64,000 nucleotides of DNA. Origin: Leptodontidium sp. MPI-SDFR-AT-0119 (taxonomy: Eukaryota; Ascomycota; Leotiomycetes; Helotiales; Leptodontidiaceae). Of this stretch, positions 1-9,548 are shown in pieces; positions within the stretch are counted from its first letter, which is position 1; each line of letters opens with the position of its first letter. Location of the stretch: contig JAHLEZ010000001.1 of the NCBI GenBank assembly GCA_020726505.1, forward strand, positions 6,572,001 to 6,636,000, given 5' to 3'. A model generated the notes under the pieces. That model had not been told where the DNA came from and made no database searches. It worked only from the letters and a program-made list of their open reading frames with translations. A program made the translations under genes and the position numbers.

Positions 1-2
1 GA

Positions 3-521
3 AAGGCCACAGTTGAGCTAGGAAAGATGGCAGGATTTGGGCGTATTGTTGTAGTTACTGGGCTTCACAATGAGGTGGAGCTCAAAGCTCGGGGAGCAAC
101 ACACCTTGTAGACCGCCACGCCGCCGATGTCTTGGAGCGAGTCCGCACCATCACAGGGGATGACCTGATCTACGCGATTGACACCGTCAACGCCGGCCAG
201 GAACAGGAACTAGGAGTTGCTGCACTTTCAAATTCGAAGAGAGGAACACTTATCACACAGCGTCGAGGTGATGAGGAATTTGGTCCTGACCGCATTGGCA
301 ACAAGGTGGTGGGCTACGAGCGCAGGGCTGTCTTGGGAGTCTCACTAATGCATCCTGAAGTGACAGTGGGCTTCTGGAAGCAGCTCCCTGCTTGGCTTAA
401 AGATGGAAAGATCCATCCAAGCAAGTACACTGTCGTGAAAGGCTTGGACGCTGAAGCTGTAAACAACGCACTGGATGGGTACCTAGCTGGGAAAGCGGTA
501 AAGACGAATATCCATCCATAG
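3..521 (+). CDS. MDR-family alcohol dehydrogenase / enoyl reductase, C-terminal part (5' end outside window)
   Basis: The reading frame is open from the first bases of the window, so the gene begins upstream; the ATG at 27 is internal. The protein shows the end of a Rossmann fold typical of zinc-type or quinone-oxidoreductase-like medium-chain dehydrogenases: a hydrophobic strand (RIVVVTG), then LKARGATHLVDR, the usual signature of the second half of the NAD(P)H domain in this family. The C-terminal part (WLKDGKIHPSKYTVVKGLD) matches the segment that closes the catalytic domain in fungal trans-enoyl-reductase or toxD-like proteins. The substrate cannot be told. The family assignment is good; the precise subfamily is inference. 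Confidence 0.8.
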   Translation, partial: KATVELGKMAGFGRIVVVTGLHNEVELKARGATHLVDRHAADVLERVRTITGDDLIYAIDTVNAGQEQELGVAALSNSKRGTLITQRRGDEEFGPDRIGNKVVGYERRAVLGVSLMHPEVTVGFWKQLPAWLKDGKIHPSKYTVVKGLDAEAVNNALDGYLAGKAVKTNIHP

Positions 522-717
522 GAGTAAGACTTTTATACAATAGGACATAAATTCCTGCGCTCTGAGATTATTTAAAAAATTTTGCTCCTATCACAAATGG
601 CCTTTATAGAGGGTTGATTGTCGCTGTGATCGGAACCATTACTGATACTCCATTGAAAATCAACCCAACTATTTTCCCAGTTTGCCCATTAACAACCTTC
701 ATATCAGGACAAGAATC

Positions 718-1220
718 CTAGCCTTGAGCTATCCTGAAACAAATAACATCCATTACTGTCTGAAAAGCAGACCCATATCTAGAATACAATACCCCTTGTT
801 CAAAAACCAGTTCTAATTCTTTTAAGTCTGGCTGCATCTTCTTCAGGGCTGTTATACCGAAAGGGAAAAATCTGTGGGTCGAATTGATTTTATTTGCAAC
901 CTTTGAATCCTTTGTAGCTCAGCTTTCCACATATCATCGAATGTTTCGGAGGTAATGATCATGTCTTAGGAAAATGCAACGTATATATTTTTGAGTCTCG
1001 ACTTGGTACGGAAGAAAGTTTTGTAGATCTGAAGGGATCCGAACCGTGATTCGCGGCAGACTTGAAGGAGCGCAGGCGGTTCACTAGGGCTGAACGATCT
1101 GACGCCTCTTTTGCAGTCTACAGTGACGTTTCGTGGGATGGATAGCACGATGCCCCAGCTGTTGATGCGGATCTCGCTGGGGAGGGTTGGGAACAGATGG
1201 AATTCGTTGCAAGTTAACAT
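718..1220 (-). pseudogene. 2EXR-domain protein, broken copy
   Basis: Read on the minus strand from 1220, the protein has the fungal 2EXR pattern: FHLFPTLPSEIR near the N-terminus, then ALLQVCRESR and a segment ending IYVAFS. A TAA stop at 966 interrupts it, but the same frame continues with DMIITSETFDDMWKAELQRI, which fits the family downstream of that point. A further shift of one base is needed to enter KKMQPDLKELELVFE and run to a stop at 718. One stop plus one frameshift make this a pseudogene. The function of 2EXR proteins is unknown. An intron hiding the stop is possible but no good splice sites were seen. Confidence 0.6.
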
Positions 1221-1298
1221 CGTCGTGCCGCGCTTTGCCTAGCTCTGGTGCTATCTCGGGTTCCGTTCACTGATGGTGTGAAATTCTCTGAACGACGC

Positions 1299-1961
1299 CT
1301 ATTCAATCAGACCGTGACTAGGTAATGACAATTTGAGAGTGCGTTGGAAAATGCTGTTTTGGAGTATGCTGGATTGTCTTGAATCGGCAACTGGCTGCTG
1401 ATCGAGGGAGTGGAATTTTTCTCCTTCGTGAGTTGATATGGCCGGGGAGGTGGACTGATTTGGGTAGGGAGGTCGTTGGAGCTGAGAGGGGTGGTTTGTT
1501 TGGACTAGTGAGTTGAGGCAGCTGCGGGAGAGGATCGACTTGGAGAAGGAAGTTGATGCAGCTAGAGAGGATGTATTTCTTTCCCTCGGTGAGCTGATGT
1601 TTCTTGAGTGGTTGTATTTTTGGGGAGGGCGTTTCAAGTAGCTGGAAAATGAATTTGGCCGAGGAGCTAATGTTTCTCCAGTGATTCTGAGGTGGGCGTT
1701 TGATGTCGTTCCGGAGGTTGGTTTTGTTTTGTTTTGTTGCGGAGTTGCGGTAGTGCAGAAGCTCGGTGCTTCTCTGCTGCTGAGATTTAGAATCTCGACG
1801 AACGCCTTTGGCTGTGACGGAACTTGAGGTTGGTTATGAAGTTGTGGATATGTCGGAGAAAAGTAAACTCGACGTCGCGCCAAACGCGTCAGAGGCGTCA
1901 AATCAACTCCGCAGATCTCCAAACTCCAGCATGAGGTGTTTGGGTCTTTTGGAATCGTCAT
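1299..1961 (-). CDS. Doubtful Ser/Thr/Pro/Gln-rich ORF (220 codons)
   Basis: This open frame is rich in Ser, Thr, Pro, Asn and Gln and has no recognisable domain. Its first third lies inside the dispersed repeat at 1789-2132, whose second copy at 26272-26613 does not keep the same long frame. I therefore think the ORF is more likely repeat-derived than a real gene. It is listed because it is the only long frame in the stretch. Confidence 0.15.
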   Translation of the reverse strand: MTIPKDPNTSCWSLEICGVDLTPLTRLARRRVYFSPTYPQLHNQPQVPSQPKAFVEILNLSSREAPSFCTTATPQQNKTKPTSGTTSNAHLRITGETLAPRPNSFSSYLKRPPQKYNHSRNISSPRERNTSSLAASTSFSKSILSRSCLNSLVQTNHPSQLQRPPYPNQSTSPAISTHEGEKFHSLDQQPVADSRQSSILQNSIFQRTLKLSLPSHGLIE

Positions 1962-2132
1962 AAAATCTGCGACGCGAATCTGGAGTTGTGGTGGAGGTTG
2001 ACAGTTGTTTGTTGTTGTTGTTGAAGAAGAAAAGAGACGAGGCTGCAGCGAAAGCTCGGAATGGTGGGGTGCATATACATGCGCGCTAGTGCAGCTACAA
2101 GTAGCTCCCGCTTCTGGCTTGAATGCGTTCCT
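1789..2132 (+). repeat. Dispersed direct repeat R1, copy 1
   Basis: About 344 bp here match 26272-26613 in the same orientation over nearly the whole length, with scattered substitutions and small indels. Shared landmarks are CAACGCCTTTGGCTGTGACG near the left end, CAAACGCGTCAGAGGC in the middle and TGCGACGCGAATCTGGAGTT toward the right. No terminal inverted repeats or coding domain were found, so the element type is unknown. Confidence 0.85.
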
Positions 2133-2216
2133 ATAACCGATCTATCCGGACCTGCATCGTTTCTGCAACTCGGTAAACTCGGTCTCCATATGTTAATCTT
2201 ATCAAACCTCTCGGAA

Positions 2217-2323
2217 ATGGATACCGTTCAGTGGTATGTAGTGGCGCTTGCAGCCATTGCAACCTTTTCTATTGTTTTTTACACGACGAGAATTTCAATC
2301 AGGTTTCTGCATCCTTTCACGAC
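2217..2323 (+). CDS. Possible first exon with an N-terminal membrane anchor (fragment)
   Basis: An ATG at 2217 opens a short frame with one hydrophobic helix (WYVVALAAIATFSIVFYTT) and basic residues after it. A consensus 5' splice site (GTAAGT) follows. This resembles the membrane anchor exon of a cytochrome P450, but no downstream P450 motif was found in the next kilobase. It may be a gene remnant or chance. Confidence 0.2.
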
Positions 2324-2812
2324 GTAAGTCATGCGCAACCGAAGATAGCAAAGAGGCATCACCCCAACAGATCCATTCACCATTATCTCCCAGTCAACTA
2401 TATCTTGAAATATCCTAGTCAACCGCCCGTATGCGATACAGGATTAGGAGCAGGTAATCCCAGGATTCTCTCAAGTATCTGACTTGAAGACCTCCCAGCC
2501 GTGTATGGCCAGCTGTGCCAGCGAGCAGTTCACCATTGACTCTTGTGTATCTTCGCGATTGGGACAAGATTAATGTACCAAGATTATACACTAGCGTGGA
2601 AAAGGGAGCACACCGACGCTGGCGCATCTTGTCCCTTCTCGCCACTTCCCTTGTCCCCAATTTCCCTTGTCGCCAAATTCCTACAGTAGGCTGGATGGGA
2701 GCCAACAACGAATCCCGGTACGGAGGCCAAAAATCCTGGCTTTTTGAGAATAAAGACTGGAATCAACAGCTTTGTCCACATCGGGGCGATATAAAAGGCA
2801 GGAAAGATTGCT

Positions 2813-3148
2813 ATGATGGATGAATTCTTCTGCACGTTTTTTGACGAGGCCGAGCAGATGCACATTCGGGCGCTCCAAGGCTGTGAGAAGGCACTTGGAC
2901 CAGATCACACATCGACACTCAATACGGTCCACAACGTAGGCACCCTCTACAAAGACCAAGGCAGGCTGGCAGAGGCGGAGGCGATGTACATTCGGGCACT
3001 GCAAGGCTATGAGGACGCTTTTGGCCTTGAACTTGCGTCGTCTTATTTGCCGGCGTTGAATACCATGTTCGCCTTTGGAGACCTCTTCTCGCAAACCAAC
3101 CGGAAATACATGGCAAAGAAAATGTATAGTCGGGCATTGTCTGGATAT
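2813..3148 (+). pseudogene. TPR-repeat fragment of an NLR / kinesin-light-chain-like gene
   Basis: The frame encodes TPR units of the kind found at the C-terminus of fungal NB-ARC/TPR proteins: EAEQMHIRALQG, LGPDHTSTLNTVHNVG, LYKDQGRLAEAEAMYIRALQ and MAKKMYSRALSGY. No nucleotide-binding domain precedes it, and the frame runs straight into the probable LTR at 3149, after which the TPR pattern is lost. I read it as the surviving piece of a larger gene cut by a retroelement. Only about three units remain. Confidence 0.6.
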
Positions 3149-3450
3149 TGTTACGACCTACGATGCGCCTCGTATTCTAACCGACACGGGCTCGTAGCAT
3201 CGCTGGCTATGCGACGGCGCTAAGCCTAATAGGGAAGACTAGGTGGCGAGCCTGCGACATGCTGACGTGAATGGCACTCGACTGCGCTAGGCCTCATTAG
3301 GAGGGTCCTTCATGTATTTATACTCGAGCTCCCTCTTACAGAGAGCTCTCCTTTCCTCCTTGTCTTTTCTTCTCGATTCTGAGCGTAGCATTAGGTCCAA
3401 ATACAAAGCTAGAGTCTACTCGCCGTATCAACCTCTTGCCAGCCGTAACA
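3149..3450. mobile_element. Probable LTR (302 bp, TGTTACG...CGTAACA)
   Basis: The segment starts TGTTACGACC and ends GCCGTAACA, so its ends form the inverted repeat TGTTACG/CGTAACA expected of an LTR. It contains a TATA-like TATTTATACTCGAG near 3315 when read on the plus strand. No 5-bp target duplication was recognised (GATAT on the left, TGAAA on the right), and no second copy is in the window, so it is a candidate only. It lies between a broken TPR gene and the end of the chromodomain gene. Confidence 0.45.
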
Positions 3451-3577
3451 TGAAAATATGTTATTTTGTACTGAGATATTTGTGATTTAGTAGCGAGAGT
3501 CGAAAATGATAGGGATTCTCGCCTCGCAGGGATGTCGGTTAAGAATAACACTTTGTACAATGTGATGGTTTCCTTCT

Positions 3578-6500
3578 TCAGCTCGCCTCAAACTCTATAA
3601 TTCGTTCACGGCTTACGGTAGCTTCTTTCTCCCAAGAATTCTCGCTCTCCGGACGACCCTTCCACTCAACAAGGTATTCAACCCTTCTGCGGAGCACTCG
3701 CTTCTTAAGTAGTCGCACGCCCGAATAATTCCCTTAATAGGTCGCCTCAAACTCTTCGACGAGCCCCGGGCCTATGTCCTTCCGTTTCTCCCACGTATTG
3801 CCCTCGTGCGGAAATCCTTTCCACTTTACAAGGTACCAAGTCGTGTTGCCTCGTTTCCACTTGGCAAGCAACGCTTCAGCCTCCCATATCCCTCTCTCGG
3901 CATCAATTACAACTGGCTGGCTGCCACAAAGCGGCTGTATCACCGAGCTTGCTAAGAGCCCTAGTGTAGTTGTCGGTATGCTTCCGTGACCATCCTCGAC
4001 CGAATCGGCGATTGCTAGTAGACTTGATGTGGAAGAAGGAAGAGCATCTCGAAGCTCCGGATTAACTAACTCCATCGGAATACTGGACAGATATGATGGA
4101 GGAGTGTCGGGGCCAGACAGCATCTAGTCCTCATGAGACTCAATAGGAGAAGAAATAGCGTCTGCGATCGCGTCAAAGTTCTAAGTTTCGGAATCACTAA
4201 GGAGGTCGACGGTGGCAGCTTCCAATGGAGTTGTCCAGGGAGAATGGCAATCCTCTCCAGCCTGAGGCACTGCTTCGAGAATGTCGTCTGACAACGAAAG
4301 CGAAGTATCCGTGCTGTAACAGTCATCGCAATTTCCCCAGACGCTGCTAACTAGGGTGCTGCGACGTAATAAGGAACCGCTAGACACTACTGCCATCTCG
4401 ACATTATCCGCTAGGCATAGATCAAAATCCACTACCGAGATATTCACAAATAAGTGGCCAAGAGGATCTTTAGAGCGACCTTTGGGGGCAAAATTTTGAC
4501 TACCTAGTACTTTGTAGTCCTCATCTTCTAGCTTTCCTTAGAGTCGAGGCCGCTTCTTCTTAGCGACACCTGACATTTCGGCTCGTTCATTATCGCCCTC
4601 TTCTTGCTGACGTTGGCGCTTCTTCCGTGTATCTGGCTTGTGAGTGCTATGTATGTCTCCGAGGTGGTTCTATAAGTCTAATTCCGAATGAAGCACTATA
4701 GTGCATAGCAAATGCGGGCATGGAATAGAGTCCTTGCTATCTAGACTCTCGACATACTCTGGGATGCAGTTAGAGATATGTCTTTGCCAGCTTATTCGAT
4801 CGTGGAACTGTCTCATCTGTACGGCTGCTAGTAGCCATTTTTTCCTCAGACATCCGCTGTAATATCCGGCGCAGGCAACGGCGTGGCGGAAAGTGACTGG
4901 TTCGCACCGGAAAGGCACATCGAGATTATCGATATGATCTTGACAGTGGGCTTCCTAATCTGTCTCGCTGGTTATCTATATGCTGCATCGGAAGCAAAAT
5001 TCGGCGAAGCCACATTGCTTCTCATGGAAGTCTTTAGAGTACCGGTACACATGTTTCTACCTCTCTTGCACGACGATATTAACGCGTTCTATTAGCAGAA
5101 GTGGCACTAATGTGGGGGGACTATCCTTACTCTTTAATCTCCTGGCCGTAGGTCGGTCGGTACTGGATAGTAACCTCTTATAGGCCGTAACACTTCCTAG
5201 TACGTAACACGGGAATCGTTTGTGCGGAGCGCAATAAGGTCTTAGAGAGCGGAGATACCTTCTGGACTTCGCAACGTGGCGGCGATCGGTAAAGTACGAG
5301 CGAGGCGATCGCGCTCAGGAACTATGCGGCGGACAACACGGTCAAAGTAACTGCGGTGCCACTCGCCCTAGTCGTCTACCTTACATTGGGTGCTATGTAC
5401 TCGCCGTTGCGTCCTGCAGTAGTTCGCCAACTCTTCGTTAATGAGCTTTTGACGCTAATCATAGACATAGCGCCGTTGAGCCTTAAGCTCTTAGCGCCCC
5501 TTCTCCGTGATGGCAGCCGTGATCTAAGCGGAGAGATTGTCAATCTACTCGCTAAGATCGGTAAAGTCCCGGCGTTGTTTTAGCTTATCTAGGCACTTTC
5601 CTGGAAGCGAGTGCTAGAGATCCGGGTTTCTCTTCATGGACGCAGAGCGGAAGTCTTCTATAAGATCCCGCCGTGGCTCCAGGCCGAGGAAGACTGCTGT
5701 ACCGTCCACATTACTTATATTATCTAAGTAGTAGCCGACAAGAGTCTTTGAGTTCCTGTGCGCGGCGAACTTCATAACCTGCCCCAGTGAATAGCCGCCG
5801 TCTATTGCCAATTAGCCTGCTACACCATGAACTTGTTCGAAGTGAGTACCCCTTACCGTCCACCTTAATAAGCGCTTCGCGACGGGCGGCATAGAGCCCC
5901 ATCCCTCCTGTAAAACTAGCCCTTTTTGCCTAGTCTAAACACTAGTGGCCCCACGCGGTCTCGTTTTTGGTCTTCTCGGTCGGTCCATCTATAGACATCT
6001 CTAGAAAGACTAGATCGTCTAATACCCTATCCGCCCAATCTATAATCCGGTACTTTCTGCCCGGCGGCGGTCTGGCAGCGAGGACATCCTTAACACTGCT
6101 GTAGTCCCTAAACGCGCCGGCCGAGATAATAATAGCGAGTAGAAACAAGAGGCCGTTAGTAGAAAGAGGAGGCGCGGGCTTTAACATCTCATATAATGGA
6201 TGTTTTAGTCTATGTATAAGCTGTCAGCAACCCACTTAAGCTTTTGGAATGAACACTCTTGACTTACTTTTCGGGGTGTCTTGTATTCCTTTAGTAAACT
6301 CTCTTTTGAAACTTATCTTGATTTCTGGTTCTCCATCTTTCCATGAAACTATGCAGACAAGATCCTATTAGGGATAGTTAACACCGAAAGTGTCGCTCCA
6401 TTCCGCCTCAGACTTAATATCTCACCTTATACTTCGCCTTGTATATTTCCTGTAACCTTATAGAAGTATAGCAATACATCTTTAACAAGGCACTTAAATC

Positions 6501-7283
6501 TACACGGCACCCTTCGTGGACGTAGTTGTGGTAGTCATGCTGCCACAAGAGCTCCTCCATGTCGAGGTAGTTCTCTATTGTCAGGAACGTGGGCGCCTTT
6601 TCCTTTATCGACAGAGGAATCGTGTATCTTAGCACATCTTTGATATACTTTCTCTCTCGTTAGTAAATGTATCACATATTGTTGGTCCACAGGTCCCTAC
6701 ATAAGCATACTTCGGTCTGGAAAGGGGGTGCGAGTCAAAGTCAGGGGTCAGAGCTTAGCCGGACTGGTTTCGGTGGAGATTCGGAGGGGTTTCGTAGTAT
6801 ATAGTCTGGCTCTCCTCGCACTCTTTTAGAATACACACAGATTTTGAACCACACATTTATTACTCTGTCACCATACTCGCATTGGAATATATTCACACAT
6901 GCGGCGTGGTACATGAACCGGTACTGCACCGACACATATTAATACTTTGGAGTAGGCTTGCCCGCAGGCGCACTTACAGGAGCCACTGAGTCATGCACTT
7001 CTGGAGGAATGGTGAGGTTAGTCTTTCGCTGCTATATCGACATGAGTTTTCGCATCTTGTTCCGTACCGTTTTGACAGTTGCTCTTTTCAGTTCTTTGTC
7101 TAGTCTGCCGGGGGTTAAGCGTCCGACAGCTTTAGTGATATGCTTTATGTCTTCTATATTGCGTAAGTCCGATCCTGGATATTTCCTTTCATACCTAAGA
7201 TGTGTTAGTGCTTGCTATTCTAGACTTGACTTTGTGATATTAGCAACGTACGCTTCCCAAAAATCCCACATCGCGTCGTACCG
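3578..7283 (-). pseudogene. DUF3435 (FluG-domain) tyrosine-recombinase-like protein with zinc fingers and tandem chromodomains, RIP-inactivated
   Basis: Segments on the minus strand line up in order as one gene. The N-terminal region is WDFWEAYVANITKSSLE and LTHLRYERKYPGSDLRNIED (about 7280-7100). Next is the DUF3435 core: TFLTIENYLDMEELLWQHD (6580), PPPGRKYRIIDWADRVLDD (6060), YAARREALIKVD (5890), GYSLGQVMKFAAHRNSKTL (5790) and PERDRLARTL (5310). A Cys/His region follows (CGFAEFCFRCS, 5020; IPCPHLLC and HSELDL, 4720). Finally come two chromodomains, WYLVKWKGFPHEGNTWEKR (3800) and EYLVEWKGRPESENSWEKE (3650). From about 4918 to the stop at 3578 everything stays in one frame. More than a dozen TAG/TAA stops fall where relatives have Gln or Trp. 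A frame change and local duplication near 5800 and a solo LTR at 6680-6934 add further damage. DUF3435 is related to tyrosine recombinases, including Starship captains. The chromodomain fusion is inferred from frame continuity. Confidence 0.8.
6680..6934 (-). mobile_element. Solo LTR, family A, inserted in the DUF3435 gene (TSD CATAT)
   Basis: Read on the minus strand this 255-bp element starts TGTCGGTGCAGTACCGG and ends GGACCAACA. It is flanked by a perfect 5-bp duplication, CATAT at 6675-6679 and 6935-6939. Related copies lie at 41350-41606 and 62575-62783. It separates the N-terminal piece of the DUF3435 gene from the next segment, so it is a clean later insertion. Confidence 0.9.
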
Positions 7284-7550
7284 TGGTTAGCTGGTCTTTT
7301 CATTTAGTTTTCTGTGAACGGGATTCCTATCGATCCTAGACCTGTCCTCGGAGAGCCCATCCCTCAGGGCTGCCTCTATCTACTCGTCTGGATTCAGTCC
7401 TCTCTAACATCCTTTTGCCTGTTTAGTGCTCATAGCTTACAGAACCGTGTATGTGCGGATGTAGATATATAGAGTGGAGACGAGAAAAGAAGGTCTTTCT
7501 GGAAAAATGGGAGCGGGATTGGAGATAGGAGAGAAGGGGGAGGGAATATG

Positions 7551-7692
7551 AGTGAGGAGGAGTGAGGAGATGTGTGAGGAGATGTGTGAGGAGATGTGTG
7601 AGAAGATAGGTAAGGCCGTAAGAAGATGGGTAAGAAGATGGGTAAGAAGATGGGTAAGAAGATGGGTAAGAAGATGGGTGAGAAGAGAGGTG
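7551..7692. repeat. 12-bp purine-rich minisatellite
   Basis: Two related 12-bp units are arrayed: GTGAGGAGATGT about four times, then TAAGAAGATGGG about six times. One strand is almost pure purine. Open frames across it (poly-Leu/Pro/Ile or Arg/Val) are artefacts of the repeat. Confidence 0.9.
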
Positions 7693-8245
7693 AAGACAAG
7701 AGGGAACCGGTCATTTATAGAATACATAGCCCGAGGTAAAACACAGAGGACGGCGTAAAACAACCTGAAGGCAGAAAAAGGTCCCACGCATGAAGGCAGG
7801 CAGACCGACTATCTGGGAATGAGCGTGCAGTGGGAACAGATTTGGGACCCCTGGCTGGGAAAGGGGGCCTTTTCGGGCTCCTCGTTAAAAGTTGACGATT
7901 TCTGGTGAGATGGGTAGAGCAGACCTGAGCCGAAGTTGAGCCAGGCCTGAGCCACCTGAGCAAAGGCGACGCGAGGTCACGTGTGCCTGAGGGTTGGGAG
8001 GTGTCGAGATTCCGGTCAAGAAACAGGCGGGCCATCTACTGCGCCGCTCGGTCGCTTTGCCAGGGGTAGGTGAACAATGGCCTAGCCCTCTTGGCGACCA
8101 AAATTGGCGGCAGGCAACCCCTACTGGAAGAGGCACGCACTGCACTGTTCCCCCGCAGTTAAGAATACCCATCCCCATCCCCATCGTATGACCTAATCCC
8201 TACCTTACTTGGTCTGCCTCTCTGCATCACGACCGCTATTCAAGC

Positions 8246-9380
8246 ATGTTTTACCCATTTGAAGAGTTCCACGAAGTGGACGAAATTCTTGACGACCTTG
8301 ATCACACATTCAGAGTGAGATTTCTCGTGTCTTCGACCTTTGCTTTATACTATAGTATCAAACTATAACTGATGTTCACATAGATTGGTATCAACGGCTT
8401 TGGCTCTCTCGGGAGGGCCATTTTTTGCTCCAGTCTCGACTGGCCTCATGTCTATGTAGCTGCGATAAATGATCCATTCGTGGATGCAAAACAGGCGGTT
8501 CGTTGTACTTCAACTCAATAGATTATTGTGCAGCGTCGGCATTTATGCTTACGCCGTGTATAGGCAGACATCCTCCGGGGAGACGATTATCGAGACAGTA
8601 TGGGCCGGTTCGAAATAGAAGCAGTCTCTTCAAAAGAACTCATTGTCCGGGATGTAGATACATCTAGAACGATCACGTTCTACTCCGAGCAAGATCCCGC
8701 GGACATTGGCTGGAAGTCACCGAAACTCGGTGTCTTGCATGTCATTGAATGTTCTAGGAAATTCGTCACTTTCGAAGAAGCAAGTCGTCACCTACATACT
8801 GGTCGTACTTTTGATCAGGAATTGGAATTCAAAAAAGAGCATGGAATTTCAATCTGGGATGAAGGCGGGGCGATGAAAGTCCTTATCGCTTCTACTTCAT
8901 CCGGTGTGCCGACTTTTAACCCAGGAGTGAATGAGCGGGACTGTAGGTTCCAGGATTATGTGTTGGGCTGTGATACACCGAAGCACCTGGAGACAGAGGG
9001 TGACCAAGATTGGGATTTGGGGAAGTATTCGCGCCAGGTTCTGAAATTATTAAGTAAGTCATGAGTGGCTTGCCAGCGCATCGCCAAGCTATGTTGTTCA
9101 AGGTGTCGTGCGCTGACCTCTTATAGATGTGGTGCTTGCTCGCGATGGCTCACTTGGAAGCTATATACATAGCATAGAATCGGGTCGTGGTCTCTATTAT
9201 CCCGGGGAGAAGGGCCCGTTTTTAGTGCATATGGAGAGGATTCTGGCTTCTAATATTGAGGGCTCGGACCCACGAGACTCGAGTGATGATGACATGATAG
9301 AGATCGCGAATGGTCCTTCTCTCTTTGATACTGGCCCTTGTGGATGTTGTCAGGGTTCGCGGTCATGGAGAAGAGAATAA
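8246..9380 (+). CDS. Divergent glyceraldehyde-3-phosphate-dehydrogenase-like protein, no catalytic Cys motif
   Basis: Four exons give a 308-aa model: 8246-8314, 8384-8497, 8564-9053 and 9127-9380. All introns (69, 66 and 73 bp) have GT-AG ends and keep the frame. After a 23-residue acidic leader, the protein reads IGINGFGSLGRAIF and VYVAAINDPFVDAKQA, the NAD-binding start of GAPDH. It continues with MGRFE and DPADIGW, GAPDH-like elements, and GGAMKVLIAS, which parallels the GAKKVIISAPS region. The active-site SCTTNC motif is absent, and after GVNERD the sequence no longer follows GAPDH. The C-terminal catalytic domain is replaced or eroded. It is unlikely to be a glycolytic enzyme. It could be a moonlighting paralogue or a decaying gene kept open by chance; neither can be tested here. 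Confidence 0.65.
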
Positions 9381-9548
9381 GCTAATCGAGGAGGTCAATG
9401 AAATACATCAATCCGTGGAATTTGACATGCGTGACCTATAGTATCTCGTATGACATATCATATATTTTATTGCTTCCTTCCTTGTATTCCATGGACTAGC
9501 CTCCTCCACAGCCACCTTTCGCTGCAACCTTGTTTCTTTTCTTCTTTA

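Noticed and set aside
3578..4123. Chromodomains as the integrase end of a chromoviral (Ty3) retrotransposon next to the LTR at 3149
   Set aside because: No integrase or reverse transcriptase precedes them; the same frame continues upstream into the DUF3435 zinc-finger region, and no polypurine tract borders the LTR on that side.
3578..7283. Complete Starship element with the DUF3435 gene as captain
   Set aside because: The gene is dead, its orientation would place any cargo to the left and mostly outside the window, and no element boundary or target repeat was identified. Many DUF3435 genes are not captains.
7551..7692. CRISPR-like array
   Set aside because: Units are contiguous 12-mers without spacers, and the genome is fungal.
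7430..8035. Overlapping minus-strand ORFs rich in Leu/Pro/Ile
   Set aside because: They are translations of the 12-bp minisatellite and its flank; frames on both strands stay open because the repeat length is a multiple of three.
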